Below the pieces are notes generated by a model. It saw only the letters and a list, made by a program, of their open reading frames with translations. It had not been told where the DNA came from and ran no database searches. A stretch of DNA of 64,000 nt from Vreelandella nanhaiensis. Lineage in GTDB: Bacteria > Pseudomonadota > Gammaproteobacteria > Pseudomonadales > Halomonadaceae. This document shows, piece after piece, positions 8,859 to 16,472 of the stretch; positions within the stretch are counted from its first letter, which is position 1, and every line of letters starts with the position of its first letter. Position numbers and translations under genes: made by a program. The stretch covers positions 62,001-126,000 of the forward strand of contig NZ_RZHF01000016.1 of NCBI RefSeq assembly GCF_003990185.1, in the 5' to 3' direction.

Positions 8859-9755
8859 ATGTCCGTGAAAGACATGCCTATACCATTAAGCGCTGACGGT
8901 CTTGTCCCACTAATACCTGGGGTCATTTTCCAGTTTTATCGCTCATCCAGTGGGCATATGAAATTTCCTTATCTGGAAGGTGGAGGTAATGCACTTGGAC
9001 ATATTGATCGCGTCCAGCTAGCCCATGACGCAGGTGGGCTACTTGAGCCATTGACCGGCAGTGAATATCCCAGGGTTATGTCAGCTATTGAACGTTCAGC
9101 GCGCTGGATGCTACCGCTCACTACACGCTTTCGACTACCAACCCCCAATGCCAAGTCACAATGGATCGCGGTCTCTGCCAATCCTGCACCAGCTTCTGAC
9201 GGCGTACTCTGGACCGGTATGATGATGGATATCACTGATCAGGTTATTGAGGAGCAGCGACTGCGCCGGCTCTGCGATACCGACGCCCTTACCGGATTAC
9301 CTAATCGCCGCAAGCTGATGAAGCACCTCTCTCATTTGGCATCATTGAGCGCCCGCCACGGTACCCCTTTATCTATTATGATGATCGATATTGATCACTT
9401 TAAATTAATTAATGACCGCTGGGGGCATTTACAGGGTGATGAAGTATTAAGGCAGCTGGCCACTAAAATGAAAGCGCTTCTTCGCTGCGAGGATATGGTA
9501 GCCCGGCTGGGCGGTGAAGAGTTTATGGTAGCGCTGCCATTAACATCACTTCAACAATGTCATAAGCTTGCTGATCAATTACGCAAGGCCGTTTCTCAAC
9601 ATGATTTTAGCGTAGGTACGGGTGAAGTTACGCTTAGCATTGGCGTAACAGAGTACCGATGCGGCGAACCCCTGAAGAATTTAATTGAACGTACCGACCA
9701 AGCTCTTTATAGCGCTAAAGACGTTGGCCGGGACTGTGTTTGCCTTCTATCTTAA
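8859..9755 (+). CDS. GGDEF-domain diguanylate cyclase with PAS-like sensor
   Basis: A predicted cytosolic enzyme joining two GTP to make c-di-GMP. Residues 1-135 resemble a PAS/PAC module (ending GVLWTGMMMDITDQV, a PAC-like strand), and the GGDEF domain runs from about residue 140 (DALTGLPNRR) to the end. The active-site loop reads GGEEF at 218-222, and RCED at 209-212 is the RxxD product-inhibition I-site at exactly the five-residue distance expected. Both catalytic activity and feedback inhibition are therefore predicted. There is no membrane segment. phhB begins 36 bases downstream on the same strand, suggesting one transcript. GGAG precedes the ATG. Confidence 0.92.
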   Translation: MSVKDMPIPLSADGLVPLIPGVIFQFYRSSSGHMKFPYLEGGGNALGHIDRVQLAHDAGGLLEPLTGSEYPRVMSAIERSARWMLPLTTRFRLPTPNAKSQWIAVSANPAPASDGVLWTGMMMDITDQVIEEQRLRRLCDTDALTGLPNRRKLMKHLSHLASLSARHGTPLSIMMIDIDHFKLINDRWGHLQGDEVLRQLATKMKALLRCEDMVARLGGEEFMVALPLTSLQQCHKLADQLRKAVSQHDFSVGTGEVTLSIGVTEYRCGEPLKNLIERTDQALYSAKDVGRDCVCLLS

Positions 9756-9791
9756 CAGGCACCGATAACTGCCTCATTAAGGAAGGTTGTC

Positions 9792-10130
9792 ATGTCACTA
9801 CTAGCTGATAGCACTTGTAAACCGTGCCATAAAAATGCGCCGTCTGTTAATGAGAGCGAACGCCAAGCGTATCTTGCACAATTACCAGAGTGGCGGATTG
9901 TCGAGCACGATGGCATCATGAAGCTATCACGAAGTTTTTCGTTTCGTGACTTTGCCAACGCACTGGCATTTACGCAACGCGTTGGCGAGATAGCCGAGCA
10001 GGCTGGACACCACCCCGCTATTACCACTGAGTGGGGTAAAACGACCGTGATGTGGTGGACCCATCAAATTAACGGCCTGCACCTTAATGATTTCATTCTT
10101 GCCGCCAGAACCGACGAGGTAGCTGAGTAA
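9792..10130 (+). CDS. phhB: Pterin-4a-carbinolamine dehydratase
   Basis: Dehydrates 4a-hydroxytetrahydrobiopterin so that the cofactor of phenylalanine hydroxylase can be recycled. The 112-residue protein contains the family signature with the paired histidines, [18 protein letters not shown], followed by [14 protein letters not shown] with its later His and Asp. In Pseudomonas it lies between phhA (the hydroxylase) and phhC; here phhA is absent and a diguanylate cyclase takes its place upstream. The downstream aminotransferase begins directly after the stop (TAA ATG), so the two are coupled. AAGGAAGG is a good ribosome site. Confidence 0.95.
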   Translation: MSLLADSTCKPCHKNAPSVNESERQAYLAQLPEWRIVEHDGIMKLSRSFSFRDFANALAFTQRVGEIAEQAGHHPAITTEWGKTTVMWWTHQINGLHLNDFILAARTDEVAE

Positions 10131-11321
10131 ATGTTTGAGCATATAGAGCGAGTCCCTGGAGATGCCATTCTCGGACTGATAGAAGCTTTCAAAAAAGATA
10201 CCAATCCACAAAAGGTTGACCTGGGCGTAGGTGTTTACCGCGATTCCAAGGGAAATACGCCGGTAATGCGCGCCGTCAAGGAAGCCGAAGCTCGCCTGCT
10301 CAAGAACGAAAGCACCAAAACCTATATTGGTTCTCATGGCGCTCCGGCTTACAGCGATGTCGTACTGCCTATGGTGCTGGGGAACGACTCACCAGTACTG
10401 ACTGCCAAACGTGCAAGCGCCACTCAATCACCTGGCGGTACAGGCGCCTTGCGTCTGGCAGCAGATTTTATTGCCACTCAACTGCCCGGCAAGGGTATTT
10501 GGGTTAGCGATCCTACCTGGCCTAATCACCACGGCATCTTCACCTCTGCGGGTATTGAACTGCATAAATACCCCTACGTTGATGCCGATAACCGCCTTGA
10601 TTTCACCGGCATGCTGGCCGCGTTGAAAAAGATTCCCGAGGGTGATGTGGTTGTGCTGCATGCATGCTGCCACAACCCGACCGGCTTTGACCTTTCCCAA
10701 GCGCAATGGCAGGAAGTGCTGGACGTTCTGAGCGAGCGCAACCTGCTACCCCTGGTCGATTTCGCCTACCAAGGCTTTGGTGAAGGGCTGGATGAAGACG
10801 CTTACGGTGTGCGTCTTCTGGCAGAAAAGCTTGATGAAGTGATCATCACAAGCTCCTGTTCCAAAAATTTTGGCATTTACTGCGAACGGACAGGCTGTCT
10901 CATCATGGTTGCCAAAGATACCGAGCAAATGGAAAACGTACGCTCCCAGGTTGCCATTGTTGCGCGCGAAAACTACTCCAACCCGCCGGCTCACGGTGGA
11001 GCCATTGTCAGCGAAATCTTAAGCGATGCCGAGCTTACGGCTATGTGGCGTGAAGAACTGACCGAAATGCGCGACCGCATCAATACGCTTCGTCGTGACT
11101 TTGTTGAAGCGTTGAAGCCTTATGGCCTGGATCAGAAATATGCCTGCGTTGCCGAACAGCGCGGCATGTTCTCCTATACCGGCTTGACGCCTGAACAGGT
11201 TGATCGTCTGCGTGATGAATTTGGCATCTACATGGTGCGCTCCGGCCGCGCAAATGTGGCTGGCTTCTCTCATGAGAACTTGCCTTACCTGGCCAAGGCG
11301 ATTGCTGCTGTAAACGATTAA
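10131..11321 (+). CDS. phhC: Aromatic-amino-acid aminotransferase (PhhC/TyrB type)
   Basis: A PLP-dependent class I aminotransferase of 396 residues, converting aromatic 2-oxo acids and amino acids with glutamate/2-oxoglutarate, and often aspartate too. Visible family marks are WVSDPTWPNHHGIF, VVLHACCHNPTGFDL, the DFAYQGFG loop, and the Schiff-base lysine in ITSSCSKNFGIYCERTG. The C-terminal MFSYTGL and VRSGRANVAG arginine regions bind substrate carboxylates. Its position right after phhB points to the Pseudomonas phhC role in phenylalanine/tyrosine use, but aspartate aminotransferase activity cannot be excluded from sequence. A terminator follows. Confidence 0.92.
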   Translation: MFEHIERVPGDAILGLIEAFKKDTNPQKVDLGVGVYRDSKGNTPVMRAVKEAEARLLKNESTKTYIGSHGAPAYSDVVLPMVLGNDSPVLTAKRASATQSPGGTGALRLAADFIATQLPGKGIWVSDPTWPNHHGIFTSAGIELHKYPYVDADNRLDFTGMLAALKKIPEGDVVVLHACCHNPTGFDLSQAQWQEVLDVLSERNLLPLVDFAYQGFGEGLDEDAYGVRLLAEKLDEVIITSSCSKNFGIYCERTGCLIMVAKDTEQMENVRSQVAIVARENYSNPPAHGGAIVSEILSDAELTAMWREELTEMRDRINTLRRDFVEALKPYGLDQKYACVAEQRGMFSYTGLTPEQVDRLRDEFGIYMVRSGRANVAGFSHENLPYLAKAIAAVND

Positions 11322-11342
11322 TCGCTCTCGTCAGCACCGTTT

Positions 11343-11369
11343 AACGCCCAGGCTTTGCCTGGGCGTTTT
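11343..11369 (+). terminator. Terminator of the dgc-phhB-phhC unit
   Basis: AACGCCCAGG pairs with CCTGGGCGTT around a CTTTG loop, and the stem runs into TTTT. Confidence 0.85.
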
Positions 11370-11387
11370 GCTTGGTAGGAATGCCCC

Positions 11388-11416
11388 TTGGGAACGGTTT
11401 TATTGTTGTGTACAAT
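11388..11416 (+). promoter_or_regulatory. Sigma70-type promoter of the purine permease gene
   Basis: TTGGGA (11388-11393) and TACAAT (11411-11416) are separated by exactly 17 bases. Transcription would begin near 11423, leaving a leader of about 130 bases before the permease ATG at 11555. Confidence 0.6.
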
Positions 11417-11422
11417 TGCGCG

Positions 11423-11554
11423 CTTGCCGCCAGAGCCTGGGGCGCCCGTGCGGCGTTCCCTGCAACACAGCACCTGACCAAGTAGTCAAACCTCTATTTG
11501 TCGACTGGCTTTAAGGTACTGCGCTGTATAAATCTCTTACGAACGAGGCCTTTT
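11423..11554 (+). promoter_or_regulatory. Long structured leader, candidate purine riboswitch
   Basis: The leader predicted from the upstream promoter can fold. ACAGC (11467-11471) pairs with GCTGT (11523-11527), and AGGT (11514-11517) can pair with either of two ACCT copies (11472-11475 or 11490-11493), which would be mutually exclusive. Between the inner pair lies CTATTT, a small GTC/GGC hairpin, and TTTA, a shape like an asymmetric internal loop with a capping stem. NMT1-type xanthine/uric-acid riboswitches are known upstream of nucleobase transporters in proteobacteria; I cannot confirm the match by eye. Confidence 0.3.
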
Positions 11555-13039
11555 ATGGCGGCAGCCAGCACACATTACCCCTGGTATAAGAAAGAAGACA
11601 CTGACGCGTTCTTCGCTCTGTTCCAGAATAATATCGCCAACTTTATAGTTATTGCGATCACCATGCTGGGCATGGGATTCCCCACCTCCATTGTCTATGG
11701 CCAGGTGCTACCGGGAGCGGCTATCGCAGTCATGGTAGGCAACTTCTACTACGCCTGGAGTGCAGCTAGGCTGGCACGCAAGGAAAACCGCACCGATGTC
11801 ACCGCCCTCTCGTACGGTATTTCAACGCCGGTCATGTTTGTATTCCTGTTTGGCGTGCTGCTTCCTGCCAAACAGCTAACCGGCGATGTCGAGCTTGCCT
11901 GGAAAGTCGCAGTAGCGGCCTGCTTTATCAGCGGCGCCATCGAAGCGGCCATCAGTATCATTGGCCGCTGGGTTCAATATCATCTACCACGTGCAGCCAT
12001 GCTGGGTGCTGTTGCAGGCGTCGCGCTTACATTCATAGCAGGCGAAATGCTGTTTAAAACGCTGGAAGTGCCCGTTATCGGACTTTTAGTACTGGCGATT
12101 ATTATCGTCGGGCTTGTCGCGCGGGTAAGCATGCCCTTCAAACTGCCTACGTCACTGTTTGCAATTGTTATTGGCACCGCAATGGCCTACCTGATTGGCG
12201 ATGCAGGTAGCGAGCGCTTCAGTGATGCGTTTACCCACCTGGGTTTCTACCCGCTGCTACCCAACCTTGCCTGGTTTGAAGGCCTTGGCCTGTTATTTAC
12301 CGGCATGCTGGCAGTGCTGACCGTGGTTCTTCCCATCACGCTTTACAACGCTATTGAAACCATGAACAACGTTGAAGCAATGGAAGCGGCCGGAGACAAA
12401 TATGACGTACGCGAGTGCCAAGCTGCCGATGGCGTTGGCACGATGATAGGCGCGCTATTTGGCGGTGTGTTTCCTACCACCGTCTACATTGCCACCGTAG
12501 GCGCCAAATGGATGGGTGCAGGGCGCGGCTATAGTCTTCTCAATGGAGCAGTTTATGCAATTGCCACCATGACCGGCTTAATTGCCGTTCTGGCTGCCAT
12601 CATTCCGGTTTCGGTTGTAGCGCCCATCCTGGTTTTTGTCGGCATGTCGATGATTGCCACCGCATTTCAAGCCAACGACACGCGCTACTACCCGGCAGTG
12701 GCGCTTGCCATGCTGCCTTACTTCGCCAACTACATCATGACCCGGTTTAACCGCGGCGCAGGCGAGGTTGTCAGCGATATTTCCAGCGCCATTGTGGTGA
12801 TGGGGCAAGGCGCCATGTTTATGGCAATTCTACTGGGTGCAATGACCGTATCTGTTATTGATCATCAGTTTCGACGGGCGGCGGCATTTGCAGCCATTGC
12901 GGCAGGATTTTCGTTTATCGGCTTGATGCACGCACCAAAACTTGCCTTTAACGCCGCGCCTGAATTTGTAATGGGCTATCTGGCAATGGCGCTGCTATTT
13001 GTGTATTTCTCTTTTCAGGAAGCGTCGCCCAAGCGCTAA
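11555..13039 (+). CDS. NCS2/AzgA-like nucleobase permease
   Basis: A 494-residue inner-membrane transporter with about 12-14 hydrophobic helices, resembling xanthine/uracil/guanine permeases. Family-like regions include LFQNNIANFIVIAITMLGMG at the start, LPITLYNAIETMNNVEAMEA, and GGVFPTTVYIATVGAKWMG in the substrate-binding half, which hold the conserved polar residues. The substrate is probably a purine base, but this is not determined by the sequence. I chose the ATG at 11555 (GAGG upstream); a TTG at 11498 in the same frame would place the start inside the structured leader. It has its own promoter and converges on the MATE gene with only 15 bases between stops. Confidence 0.85.
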   Translation: MAAASTHYPWYKKEDTDAFFALFQNNIANFIVIAITMLGMGFPTSIVYGQVLPGAAIAVMVGNFYYAWSAARLARKENRTDVTALSYGISTPVMFVFLFGVLLPAKQLTGDVELAWKVAVAACFISGAIEAAISIIGRWVQYHLPRAAMLGAVAGVALTFIAGEMLFKTLEVPVIGLLVLAIIIVGLVARVSMPFKLPTSLFAIVIGTAMAYLIGDAGSERFSDAFTHLGFYPLLPNLAWFEGLGLLFTGMLAVLTVVLPITLYNAIETMNNVEAMEAAGDKYDVRECQAADGVGTMIGALFGGVFPTTVYIATVGAKWMGAGRGYSLLNGAVYAIATMTGLIAVLAAIIPVSVVAPILVFVGMSMIATAFQANDTRYYPAVALAMLPYFANYIMTRFNRGAGEVVSDISSAIVVMGQGAMFMAILLGAMTVSVIDHQFRRAAAFAAIAAGFSFIGLMHAPKLAFNAAPEFVMGYLAMALLFVYFSFQEASPKR

Positions 13040-13054
13040 TCCATTCTAGACACT

Positions 13055-14392
13055 CTATCCTGCCTGCCGTTGCGGGCGGGATAGTATGCGTCGAAGAACA
13101 GCCCAAGCCATCAAGCCCGCCAGAACATTACCCAGTGCCGCACCAGCGGCCAGCCCCCACCAGTCAAAAAGCTGTGAGCCTACCCATAAACAAGGTAGAT
13201 AACAGATGAACAGCCGTGCACTGGAAAGAAGCATGGCGCGCAGCGGCCAACCCAGCGCATTACCTGCCGACACAACCAGCATACAGACGCCAAGCGCGGC
13301 ATAACTTGGCAGTAAAAAGCGAATCAGCAGAGCAAGCTCACTTTGTACATTAGGCGTACCCGCTAGCGCCATGGCAAGCCACGGCGCGCATAGCGCCAGC
13401 AGTAAGCCAAGCGATAGCTGCCATACAATGGAAACTTTAAGCGCCAAACGCATAAGCTGCTGGATTTGCCCCCAATCGCCTGCGCCATAACAGCGGCCTA
13501 ACCAGGGAGGAAGCGACATGGTCATGGCGAGGATTACCATTAAAGACAAGGTCTCTAAACGGCTAGCTAGCCCCCATGCCGCCACTTGCGTGTCACCCAA
13601 CCCGGCTACCACTGAAATGGTTATCATGCCAGCCAAGGGCGGCATCAACTGGCTGACCATGGCCGGTGCGGCAATTCCCAGATAGGGTCGCCAGGAGCGC
13701 TTTGCCTCCTCCCAGACCCCGACCTGCGTTACCCACTGTTTGCACATAAGCTTTTGAGTGGTAATCGCCAGGCCCAGCGTAAAGGCAATGCACGTTGCCC
13801 ACGCGGCTCCCGGCAAACCCCAACCATCCCACGAGCCAAAACCAAAGATGAGAAGCGGATCCAACACCAGGTTGGCAACGCTACTCAGCACCATCATTTT
13901 TCCCGGAAGCCGGGTATTGCCATAGGCACGGAACACGCTATAGATAAAATAAAGCAGCGCACCCAGCCATGCTGAAAAGAGTTGCGGCCCCCAGTAGATG
14001 CGGATGTACGAAAGCGCTATGGTGTCCGCGCCCAACTGGCGGAAAATGGGCTCATAAAAAAACCATAATCCGATACAGATAATGCCAATGATGGCACCAC
14101 CAGCAATGAGCACCAGACTACTCAATCTTTTCGCACGGGCATGCTCATTCGCCCCCAAGGCACGCGATATGAGTGCTGCAATCGCAATTCCCATACCCAC
14201 CTGGATGCCGATGATTAGAAACGAAAGCGGAAAGGTAAACGACTGCGCGGCCAAGGGAGCCGTACCTAAACGAGCAACGAAAGCACTATCTACAAGTTGA
14301 AAACCTAATAGCGCCAACACACCAATTGCCATCGGCCATGTCTGGCGCCATAAGGTTATTGCCAACTCGCGCTGCTGTAAGGTATGAGACAA
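13055..14392 (-). CDS. MATE family efflux transporter (NorM/DinF-like)
   Basis: A 445-residue protein with twelve predicted membrane helices in two similar halves, as in the multidrug and toxic compound extrusion family. These antiporters export cationic drugs or metabolites using Na+ or H+ gradients. Typical features are the N-terminal TWPMAIGVLALLGFQLVDSA segment, the FTFPLSFLIIGIQVGMGIAI helix, and PGAAWATCIAF at the end of the first half. The coupling ion and substrate are unknown; the DinF branch is a better guess than NorM from the N-terminus. Its stop codon lies in a GC-rich hairpin (13055-13084) shared with the convergent permease gene. Confidence 0.9.
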   Translation of the reverse strand: MSHTLQQRELAITLWRQTWPMAIGVLALLGFQLVDSAFVARLGTAPLAAQSFTFPLSFLIIGIQVGMGIAIAALISRALGANEHARAKRLSSLVLIAGGAIIGIICIGLWFFYEPIFRQLGADTIALSYIRIYWGPQLFSAWLGALLYFIYSVFRAYGNTRLPGKMMVLSSVANLVLDPLLIFGFGSWDGWGLPGAAWATCIAFTLGLAITTQKLMCKQWVTQVGVWEEAKRSWRPYLGIAAPAMVSQLMPPLAGMITISVVAGLGDTQVAAWGLASRLETLSLMVILAMTMSLPPWLGRCYGAGDWGQIQQLMRLALKVSIVWQLSLGLLLALCAPWLAMALAGTPNVQSELALLIRFLLPSYAALGVCMLVVSAGNALGWPLRAMLLSSARLFICYLPCLWVGSQLFDWWGLAAGAALGNVLAGLMAWAVLRRILSRPQRQAG

Positions 14393-14429
14393 GCTCAGGC
14401 TCCTGTTATCAAATCACGATGTTATAAAC

Positions 14430-14459
14430 AAAAAAACCACCACCCAACAAAGGTGGTGG
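14430..14459 (-). terminator. Terminator of yceI
   Basis: On the minus strand CCACCACC pairs with GGTGGTGG around a seven-base loop and is followed by seven T. Confidence 0.9.
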
Positions 14460-14477
14460 CGTTTTAACTATAAAAGC

Positions 14478-15065
14478 TTACTGACGAATGCCTTCGAACG
14501 TCACATAGAGCTCAAGTTCATGCATCGGCTCGGGAAAATCGCTCATGTCGATGCCAAAATCGCTCAGCGTCAACGTTGTTTTGCCCTCAAAACCAGCGCG
14601 GTAGTTGCCCCACGGGTCGTCGCCTTCGCCAATCAGGGTAACCGGCATTTCGATTTCCTGGGTTTCACCGTGCAGCGTCAGATCACCGGTAAGAATACCT
14701 TCGTTATCGCCGGTTGTTTCAAAACCGGTTGATGTGAACGTAGCGGTCGGATACTCACTGGCGTTCAAGAAGTCGCCGCTTAGAATATGACGATCGCGCT
14801 CGGCGTGGTTGGTATCCAAGCTATCTACCTGAACTTCAAACTCTACAGAAGAGGCATCCAGGTCATCAGCATCATAGGTGAACTGGCCGTCAAACTCTTT
14901 GAAGCTGCCCAACAGATAGGACAGGCCCAGGTGGCTGATCTTGAACTGAACGAAAGCGTGCTGGCCTTCGGTATCCACTTGATAGTCGGCTGCCTGCGCC
15001 TGACTCAGGGGTACCAGTAACGCAGCAGCAATGGCAGATGCACATGCAGTCTTTTTCAACATCAT
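14478..15065 (-). CDS. YceI family periplasmic lipid-binding protein
   Basis: A 195-residue exported protein with a clear Sec signal peptide (Lys-Lys, hydrophobic core, cleavage near SQAQA-ADYQ at about residue 25). The mature part is the YceI lipocalin-like beta barrel that binds polyisoprenoids: visible marks are HAFVQFKISHLGLSYLLGSF, DTNHAERDRHILSGDFLNA, and LTGDLTLHGETQEI. The ATG at 15065 follows AAGGAG at six bases; a frame opening at 15086 lacks such support. The upstream same-strand gene encodes cytochrome b561, the usual partner (E. coli yceJ-yceI), so they probably act together in periplasmic redox or isoprenoid-related functions that remain poorly defined. Confidence 0.93.
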   Translation of the reverse strand: MMLKKTACASAIAAALLVPLSQAQAADYQVDTEGQHAFVQFKISHLGLSYLLGSFKEFDGQFTYDADDLDASSVEFEVQVDSLDTNHAERDRHILSGDFLNASEYPTATFTSTGFETTGDNEGILTGDLTLHGETQEIEMPVTLIGEGDDPWGNYRAGFEGKTTLTLSDFGIDMSDFPEPMHELELYVTFEGIRQ

Positions 15066-15179
15066 CAATATCTCCTTACTTTCCATAGTAGGCGCTACGA
15101 GTATAAGGTGGTCGCAGCGTTCGAAACTCGTTTTCTCAAACTCTGCCGGTGCAAGATTTCCAACCCAGCAGTTTCACAC

Positions 15180-15737
15180 TTATATTTTTCTGGGGCGATG
15201 CACGGGATTGATCATTCGAATCAACGTATCGCGCTTATTGATCCAATGATGCTTGAAGGCGGCCAGTGCATGGCCAGCGGCCAGGATTACGAGCGCCAGC
15301 GCGCTGTACCAGTGAATATCGCCAGCAATGCTGGCCTGGTTCGGAAGCCCGTAGACCAAAGCGGGTACATCAAACCAGCCAAATACACTAATACTACGCC
15401 CGCTTGCCGTCGAAATCAGATAGCCACTGCACATGACAATCAGCAAAATCACGTAGAGCGCAATATGACCAAGGTGTGCGGCAAGTTTCTCTAAGCGGCT
15501 ACCCTCACCGGCAGGCGTAGGCTGCAATAAACGCCAAATGATCCTGGCAAAGGTGCCCAACAACAGCAAGATACCGATTGAGCGGTGAACCCAAGGGCCA
15601 AAATTATACCAACTGTCATAATAGCCAAGCCCTGTCATCCACCAGCCGAGTATAAACAGGCCAATAATTGCCAGAGCACTTAGCCAGTGAAAAAGAATAC
15701 TCACCGCTCCCCAGCGCGTGCGTGTGTTACGCCACAT
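15180..15737 (-). CDS. Cytochrome b561 family protein (YceJ-like)
   Basis: A 185-residue inner-membrane di-haem cytochrome with four hydrophobic helices. Histidines suited to haem binding lie in ILFHWLSALAI (helix 1), PWVHRSIGIL (helix 2), AHLGHIALYVI (helix 3) and AAGHALAAFKHHW (helix 4). Family members pass electrons between quinols and periplasmic partners. It is upstream of yceI on the same strand with about 115 bases between, a widespread pairing. Confidence 0.92.
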   Translation of the reverse strand: MWRNTRTRWGAVSILFHWLSALAIIGLFILGWWMTGLGYYDSWYNFGPWVHRSIGILLLLGTFARIIWRLLQPTPAGEGSRLEKLAAHLGHIALYVILLIVMCSGYLISTASGRSISVFGWFDVPALVYGLPNQASIAGDIHWYSALALVILAAGHALAAFKHHWINKRDTLIRMINPVHRPRKI

Positions 15738-16092
15738 CTTTTTTTATTCCTTATCCATTTTTACAAGGTCACTGGCCAGTATGTGCCATTAATATGAAGC
15801 AAATCGCGAATTTACCAGTAAAGCATACTGACATGTGATGAATATGACTGCTGAAAAAAGCAGAATACTTCATTCGTAAAAACCACTGAATAACCGGCTA
15901 ACAAATTCTATATATGCTTACTTTTGTATCTCCAAGAAGATCGCCCTACACCATTCAATAAAGTAGTAAGGAAAAGACAATTTTAATCAATTTTCTTATT
16001 TATTTTGCGCGCTTAATATTAGCGCACGTCCTGAGACGACACGTCGTAATGACTTAAAACTGAATTCGTATTTTTATTAGAGAGCGCCACTC
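15738..16092. other. AT-rich intergenic region
   Basis: These 355 bases separate cytochrome b561 from the divergent small secreted protein gene and hold both promoters. I find no gene. A possible -10 (TAATAT, 16014-16019) precedes the small gene but its -35 is weak. A small inverted repeat at 16036-16047 is listed separately. Confidence 0.5.
16036..16047. promoter_or_regulatory. Inverted repeat ACGAC-AC-GTCGT
   Basis: A perfect 5-base inverted repeat with a 2-base centre, about 45 bases upstream of the small secreted protein gene and just downstream of its possible -10. The place suits a repressor operator; this is inference. Confidence 0.35.
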
Positions 16093-16371
16093 ATGAAAAA
16101 ATTTACTCTTATCGCCGCCATCGCCATGACATTGACCTCTACTGCTGTTCTGGCTGAACAGGGATCAGGTGAACTCAATAAAATTGTTCACTCAAGCTCT
16201 TCAGCAAGCCATAGCGTCGACAACCTTTACATGACGCCGGCTGATCTGCCCCTAGTAAATGGCGACGCTGCAAAAAACCGAGTTATCGCCCCGAGCTCCA
16301 AAGCTCATCATCCAATCAATAGCGATGACAAGGTTGCCCCAGCAGACCTGCCGCACCGCAACGCTTCTTGA
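16093..16371 (+). CDS. Small secreted protein with PADLP repeats, function unknown
   Basis: I do not recognise a family. The 92-residue product opens with a textbook Sec signal peptide (MKKFTLIAAIAMTLTSTAVLA, cleavage before EQGSG). The mature part of about 70 residues is rich in Ser, His, Asn and Asp and holds two copies of a PADLP motif (about residues 48-52 and 83-87), each preceded by T/A-P or A. There is no cysteine and no lipobox, so it should be free in the periplasm or outside. It is a single-gene unit: AT-rich upstream region, and a strong terminator about 55 bases after the stop. Real coding is supported by the signal peptide and the flanking signals. Confidence 0.75.
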   Translation: MKKFTLIAAIAMTLTSTAVLAEQGSGELNKIVHSSSSASHSVDNLYMTPADLPLVNGDAAKNRVIAPSSKAHHPINSDDKVAPADLPHRNAS

Positions 16372-16426
16372 AGTAGATAATTGCTGCTGATTGAAAGGCA
16401 GTTGAAGCTTACGTTTTACAAGCATC

Positions 16427-16455
16427 AAAAAAACCCACCGCAAGGTGGGTTTTTT
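16427..16455. terminator. Bidirectional terminator
   Basis: A perfect stem, AAAAAACCCACC with GGTGGGTTTTTT, around a GCAA tetraloop. It serves the small secreted protein gene on the plus strand and metZ at the end of the long minus-strand block. Confidence 0.93.
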
Positions 16456-16472
16456 ATTGATGGTACCATCTT

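Noticed and set aside
13055..13084. Terminator between the permease and MATE genes
   Set aside because: A GC-rich stem with G-T pairs exists but includes the MATE stop codon and has no T-run on either strand; too weak to call.
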